Below, in pieces: positions 5,217 to 8,390 of a DNA stretch of 8,390 bases (positions are counted from its first letter, which is position 1; each line of letters starts with the position of its first letter). Under the pieces are notes generated by a model, which worked only from the letters and a program-made list of their open reading frames with translations, ran no database searches and was not told where the DNA came from. Position numbers and translations under genes: made by a program. Source of the stretch: an uncultured Lachnospiraceae bacterium (GTDB lineage: Bacteria > Bacillota > Clostridia > Lachnospirales > Lachnospiraceae); contig CANQCX010000083.1 in NCBI GenBank assembly GCA_947591115.1, positions 1-8,390 of the forward strand. The letters run 5' to 3'.

Positions 5217-6305
5217 ATGATTTCCAATCAGATACTTCAGAATACGATCGACGGATTAAAAGGAATAACAAGAACGGATCTTTGTGTAATTGATGTAGAG
5301 GGAAAAGTACTTGCCGCGACTTTTGCGGACGCGGAGCAGTTTGTCGGAGCTGCGCAGTCTTTTGTGGGTTCTCCGGCGGACAGTCAGGTGGTCAATAACT
5401 GTCAGTTTTTTAAAGTGTTTGACGACCATCAATTGGAATACATCCTGCTTGCCTACGGGGACAATGAAGATGTTTATATGATTGGAAAGATCGCCAGCTT
5501 TCAGATACAGAATCTGCTGGTTGCTTATAAGGAGCGGTTCGATAAGGACAATTTTATCAAGAACCTGCTTTTGGACAATCTGCTTTTGGTAGACATTTAC
5601 AACCGCGCAAAGAAGCTTCACATTGAAACGGAGGTGCGCAGGGTAGTATTTATTGTTGAGACGAACAGGGAGAAGGACGGCAACGAGCTTGAGAAGGTGC
5701 GCAGTCTTTTCGGGAGCAAATCCAGAGATTTTGTGACTGCGGTCGATGAGAAAAACATCATTGTAGTCAAAGAGCTGGGCGAGAATGAAACATACGGCGA
5801 TTTGAGCAAGACGGCGGATGTAATCATCGGTCTGTTTCATTCGGATGCGGAGAATAACGTACATATCGCATATGGAACCGTCGTCAACGAGCTAAAGGAA
5901 GTGTCCCGTTCCTACAAAGAGGCGCGCATGGCGCTGGATGTCGGGAAGATTTTCTTCGAAGAAAAAAATATCATCGCATATTCGCAGCTTGGAATCGGGC
6001 GTCTCATCTATCAGCTTCCGATCCCGCTTTGCAAAATGTTCATCAAAGAAATCTTCGGCGGACGCTCGCCGGATGAATTCGATGAAGAAATTCTGATCAC
6101 GATCAACAAGTTTTTTGAAAACAGCCTGAACGTGTCCGAAACCTCGCGCCAGCTTTATATCCACCGGAATACGCTGGTATACCGTCTGGATAAGCTGCAG
6201 AAGAGTACCGGACTGGATCTGCGGGTGTTTGAAGATGCCATTACGTTTAAGATTGCGCTGATGGTAGTCAAGTATATGAAGTATATGGAGTCATTGGATT
6301 ATTAG
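5217..6305 (+). CDS. CdaR/PucR-type transcriptional regulator
   Basis: The 362-residue protein has the plan of the CdaR/PucR regulators. The N-terminal sensory region (about 5-110) opens MISNQILQNTIDGLKGITRTDL and has no recognisable ligand motif. A middle CdaR GGDEF-like domain covers about 138-248 (VVFIVETN, then a segment with SYKEARMALDVGK at 232-244). The C-terminal PucR-type helix-turn-helix (about 290-350) contains NVSETSRQLYIHRNTLVYRLDKL at 305-327, the family's DNA-binding signature. ATG 5217 is chosen over the TTG at 5172 because AAGGAG (5204-5209) lies seven bases before it. The stop is 13 bases before ftsE, so the genes are probably co-transcribed. The inducer is unknown; sugar acids or purine metabolites act in characterised relatives, but the context here points to the cell envelope. 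No convincing promoter was seen in 5149-5200. Confidence 0.88.
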   Translation: MISNQILQNTIDGLKGITRTDLCVIDVEGKVLAATFADAEQFVGAAQSFVGSPADSQVVNNCQFFKVFDDHQLEYILLAYGDNEDVYMIGKIASFQIQNLLVAYKERFDKDNFIKNLLLDNLLLVDIYNRAKKLHIETEVRRVVFIVETNREKDGNELEKVRSLFGSKSRDFVTAVDEKNIIVVKELGENETYGDLSKTADVIIGLFHSDAENNVHIAYGTVVNELKEVSRSYKEARMALDVGKIFFEEKNIIAYSQLGIGRLIYQLPIPLCKMFIKEIFGGRSPDEFDEEILITINKFFENSLNVSETSRQLYIHRNTLVYRLDKLQKSTGLDLRVFEDAITFKIALMVVKYMKYMESLDY

Positions 6306-6318
6306 GTAAGGAGAAAAA

Positions 6319-7005
6319 ATGATCACACTGGAGCATGTCAGCAAGACGTATTCCGCAGGAGTTCCTGCGTTAAACGACGTGAATCTGGACATCGAAGAAG
6401 GAGAATTTGTTTTTATTGTCGGGGACAGCGGTTCCGGAAAATCAACTTTGATCAAGCTTTTGCTCAAGGAATTGGATCCGACCGAGGGAACCATTATGAT
6501 CAACGGAAAATATCTGAATAAGATCCGCAGACGGCAGATACCGAAGTTCCGCAGGAACATCGGCGTTGTATTTCAGGATTTTCGGTTATTGAAAGATAGG
6601 AATGTTTATGATAATATAGCATTTGCACAGAAGGTAATCGGCGAGCCAAGCAGCCGCATCCGCAAAAGGGTGCCGCAGATGCTCTCAATGGTGGGACTAG
6701 CGCCGAAATACCGTTCTTTTCCAAAACAGCTTTCCGGCGGGGAGCAGCAGAGGGTTGCGATCGCGCGTGCGCTGGTCAACGAGCCTAAGATCCTGCTTGC
6801 GGACGAGCCGACCGGAAATCTGGACAACAACAACGCATGGGAGATCATGAAGCTTTTGGAGGAGATCAACAGCAAAGGAACGACCGTAGTCGTAGTAACC
6901 CACAACATGGAAATTGTAAAAGTCATGAAAAAGCGCGTGATCACTGTAAAGAAGGGCGCTGTTGTCAGTGACAGCAAGAAGGGCGATTATAGCGATGAAG
7001 ATTAA
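6319..7005 (+). CDS. ftsE: Cell-division ABC transporter ATP-binding protein FtsE
   Basis: The 228-residue ATPase has every ABC motif: Walker A GDSGSGKST (35-43), Q-loop Gln86 in VVFQDFRLL, signature LSGGEQQR (138-145), Walker B ILLADEP with catalytic Glu163, D-loop NLD (167-169) and H-loop His195. VVFQDFRLLKDRNVYDNIAFA is characteristic of FtsE rather than of lipoprotein (LolD/MacB) ATPases. FtsE dimerises on the cytoplasmic face of FtsX and drives conformational changes that activate extracellular murein hydrolases during elongation or division. TAAGGAG (6307-6313) supports the start. The C-terminus is a charged tail (KKGDYSDED) and overlaps ftsX by 11 bases. Confidence 0.97.
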   Translation: MITLEHVSKTYSAGVPALNDVNLDIEEGEFVFIVGDSGSGKSTLIKLLLKELDPTEGTIMINGKYLNKIRRRQIPKFRRNIGVVFQDFRLLKDRNVYDNIAFAQKVIGEPSSRIRKRVPQMLSMVGLAPKYRSFPKQLSGGEQQRVAIARALVNEPKILLADEPTGNLDNNNAWEIMKLLEEINSKGTTVVVVTHNMEIVKVMKKRVITVKKGAVVSDSKKGDYSDED

Positions 7006-7903
7006 CACTTTTTTATATTCGGTAGTGCAGGGAATTAAAAATATCGGCCGGAATAAGATGTTTTCGCTGGCCTCCGCTGCAACGATGTCCGCTTGTATCT
7101 TTATGTTCGGTCTGTTTTATGTCATTGTGACGAATTTTACCGGAATGGTAAAGGAAGCGGAGGAAAGCGTTGCGGTATCGGTGTTTTTTGACGCCGGACT
7201 GCCGGAGGAACAGATGAAGGCGATCGGGGACGACGTAGCGAAACGGGCGGAGGTTTCCGATTGCGTATTTGTGTCCGCGGAGGACGCATGGAACGAGGTC
7301 AAGGAAGATTATTTTGAAGGCAGGGAGGAGCTGGCGGCCGCTTTTGAGGGCGACAATCCGGTTGCAAATTCCGCGCATTACGAAATATATCTAAACGATG
7401 TTACGATGCAGTCGTCTCTGGTTCGGTATCTCGAAGGACTTGACGGCGTCCGGTCGGTAAAGAAATCGGAAGTCGTTGCCAACACCCTTTCGGATTTTAA
7501 CCGGCTGATCAGCTACGTTTCCGCCGGAATTATCTTGATCCTTTTGTGCGTTGCCATCTTTTTGATCAGCAATACCGTTACGGTCGGCATTTCCGTACGG
7601 CGGGAAGAAATCGCGATCATGAAGCTGATCGGAGCGACGGATTTTCTGGTAAGGGCGCCGTTTGTGGTGGAAGGCATGGTAATCGGACTGGTCGGCGCGG
7701 CGATTCCGCTGGTGCTTTTGTATGTTCTGTACGAACGGATCGTGGCATATATTAGTGAACGTTTTAACTTTATCGGCTCTATGCTGAATTTTGTTTCGTC
7801 GAATACCATTTTTCATAGCCTGATTCCGATCGCCATACTGCTTGGCGTGGGAATCGGTTTTGTCGGAAGCGTATGGACGATTCGGAAGCATCTGAAAGTA
7901 TAA
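6995..7903 (+). CDS. ftsX: Cell-division permease-like protein FtsX
   Basis: The 302-residue protein has the FtsX topology: cytoplasmic N-terminus, TM1 (about 26-47), an extracellular domain (about 48-172), then TM2 (173-193), TM3 (222-247) and TM4 (275-296). The conserved cytoplasmic loop RREEIAIMKLIGATDFLVRAPFVVEG (202-227) is the family hallmark. The extracellular loop is where FtsX contacts its hydrolase or adaptor partner. ATG 6995 lies inside the ftsE end and gives MKINTFLYSVVQGIKNIGRN, the normal family beginning; the longer TTG start at 6962 adds 11 residues without homology-like features. AAGAAGGG (6976-6983) may serve as ribosome binding site, though translational coupling is likely. 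Confidence 0.96.
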   Translation: MKINTFLYSVVQGIKNIGRNKMFSLASAATMSACIFMFGLFYVIVTNFTGMVKEAEESVAVSVFFDAGLPEEQMKAIGDDVAKRAEVSDCVFVSAEDAWNEVKEDYFEGREELAAAFEGDNPVANSAHYEIYLNDVTMQSSLVRYLEGLDGVRSVKKSEVVANTLSDFNRLISYVSAGIILILLCVAIFLISNTVTVGISVRREEIAIMKLIGATDFLVRAPFVVEGMVIGLVGAAIPLVLLYVLYERIVAYISERFNFIGSMLNFVSSNTIFHSLIPIAILLGVGIGFVGSVWTIRKHLKV

Positions 7904-7910
7904 GGCAAAA

Positions 7911-7952
7911 CGGCCAGATTTTCGGAAAATACCGGAAAGATGGCCGATTTTT
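7911..7952 (+). terminator. Hairpin between ftsX and the S41 protease gene (attenuator candidate)
   Basis: CGGCCA (7911-7916) pairs with TGGCCG (7941-7946), and TTTTCGG (7919-7925) with CCGGAAA (7932-7938, one G-U pair). A tandem GA/GA mismatch separates the helices and the loop is AAAATA. Five T follow (7948-7952). It has intrinsic-terminator form but lies inside an apparent operon, so partial read-through that lowers the protease dose is plausible. Confidence 0.65.
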
Positions 7953-7969
7953 ACCGGAAGGGAAGGAAT

Positions 7970-8390
7970 ATGGATTATCGAGTATTGTATCAGGTTAATG
8001 AAGCGGAACAGAAGCAGAAATATAGAAAAGGAATGGGGGTCGGATTTCTGATCGGATTTTTTTCTTTTCTGCTGATGATGGCGGCGACTTTTTTAATTTT
8101 CTGCGTAGGGATGCATGGAAACATCATGATCGGAAGAAGCGGCGTTTCGCTTATGAGGGACAGTCAGATCTTCGATGTCAAGACAATGGGAAAGCTGGAG
8201 CAGCTTGCGGCGTATGTGGATGCCTATTACTATCAAGATTATGATCAGCAACAGGTAAGAGACAGCATGTATGCCGGACTGATCCAGGGACTGGGCGACA
8301 AATATTCCGCTTACTATACCGAAGAGGAATACCAGAGGATAAAAGAGAACAATTCCGGCACGTATTTTGGAATCGGTATGGGAATGGTAC
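7970..8390 (+). CDS. S41-family C-terminal processing protease, N-terminal part (cut by window edge)
   Basis: The first 140 residues are present. A cytoplasmic N-terminus rich in Gln/Lys (1-20) precedes one membrane anchor (about 21-47). The segment YAGLIQGLGDKYSAYYTEEEY (101-121) matches the conserved element that precedes the PDZ domain in CtpA/CtpB-type S41 peptidases, and SGTYFGIGMGMV (129-140) begins the PDZ domain. The Ser-Lys catalytic dyad lies beyond the edge and cannot be checked. The protein would be membrane-anchored and act outside the membrane, cleaving C-terminal regions of partner proteins. GGAAGGGAAGG ends at 7966, close to ATG 7970, with its core slightly further up. The position directly after ftsX suggests work on cell-wall enzymes or their regulators, which is inference. 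Confidence 0.88.
   Translation, partial: MDYRVLYQVNEAEQKQKYRKGMGVGFLIGFFSFLLMMAATFLIFCVGMHGNIMIGRSGVSLMRDSQIFDVKTMGKLEQLAAYVDAYYYQDYDQQQVRDSMYAGLIQGLGDKYSAYYTEEEYQRIKENNSGTYFGIGMGMV

Noticed and set aside
6962..6994. Longer FtsX start at TTG 6962
   Set aside because: It would add 11 residues inside ftsE; ATG 6995 gives the usual FtsX N-terminus.
1..8390. CRISPR arrays, insertion sequences, tRNA or rRNA genes
   Set aside because: No regularly spaced repeats, transposase or integrase genes, or tRNA cloverleaf sequences were recognised on either strand by reading.

Overview
The window looks like chromosome of a low-to-moderate-GC Gram-positive bacterium, most likely a Clostridia member of the Lachnospiraceae type. 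The reasons are a CvfB/YitL-type S1 protein, a YjfB-family small protein, a YitT/DUF2179 membrane protein, a CdaR/PucR-type regulator fused in context to ftsEX, and strong AGGAGG-like ribosome binding sites with sigma-A promoters. Species cannot be named from this sequence. All genes are on the + strand except one small gene.

Layout. Positions 13-846 encode an S1/winged-helix RNA-binding protein (cvfB) and 917-1294 a RidA enamine/imine deaminase. A 17-bp perfect-stem bidirectional terminator (1329-1385) separates ridA from the convergent small gene yjfB (1391-1588, - strand). yjfB has its own probable promoter and diverges from a secreted two-SH3b NlpC/P60 peptidoglycan hydrolase (1777-2970). 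The hydrolase has a consensus sigma-A promoter (1684-1712) and, just after the transcription start, a sequence that matches the WalR (YycF) box exactly. Its transcript ends at a strong terminator (2985-3020).

Positions 3021-3532 are a gene-free stretch of about 510 bp. It carries four same-direction DnaA boxes (two perfect, two with one mismatch) in 70 bp, an AT-rich tract and two promoter candidates. Downstream are a divergent WecB/TagA/CpsF-like protein (3533-4216) and a YitT-family membrane protein (4213-5088), translationally coupled by ATGA and closed by a terminator near 5098-5148.

The last block is a probable operon: a CdaR-type transcription factor (5217-6305), ftsE (6319-7005), ftsX (6995-7903) and, after a hairpin that could attenuate, the N-terminal part of an S41 carboxy-terminal processing protease (7970 to the edge). 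FtsEX normally transmits ATP hydrolysis to an extracellular murein hydrolase, so this block and the NlpC/P60 gene both concern cell-wall remodelling. No mobile element, CRISPR array, tRNA or rRNA was seen. The genes are mostly familiar families; the most interesting signals are in the regulatory DNA, namely the DnaA-box cluster, the WalR-like box and the unusual start of the gene at 3533.
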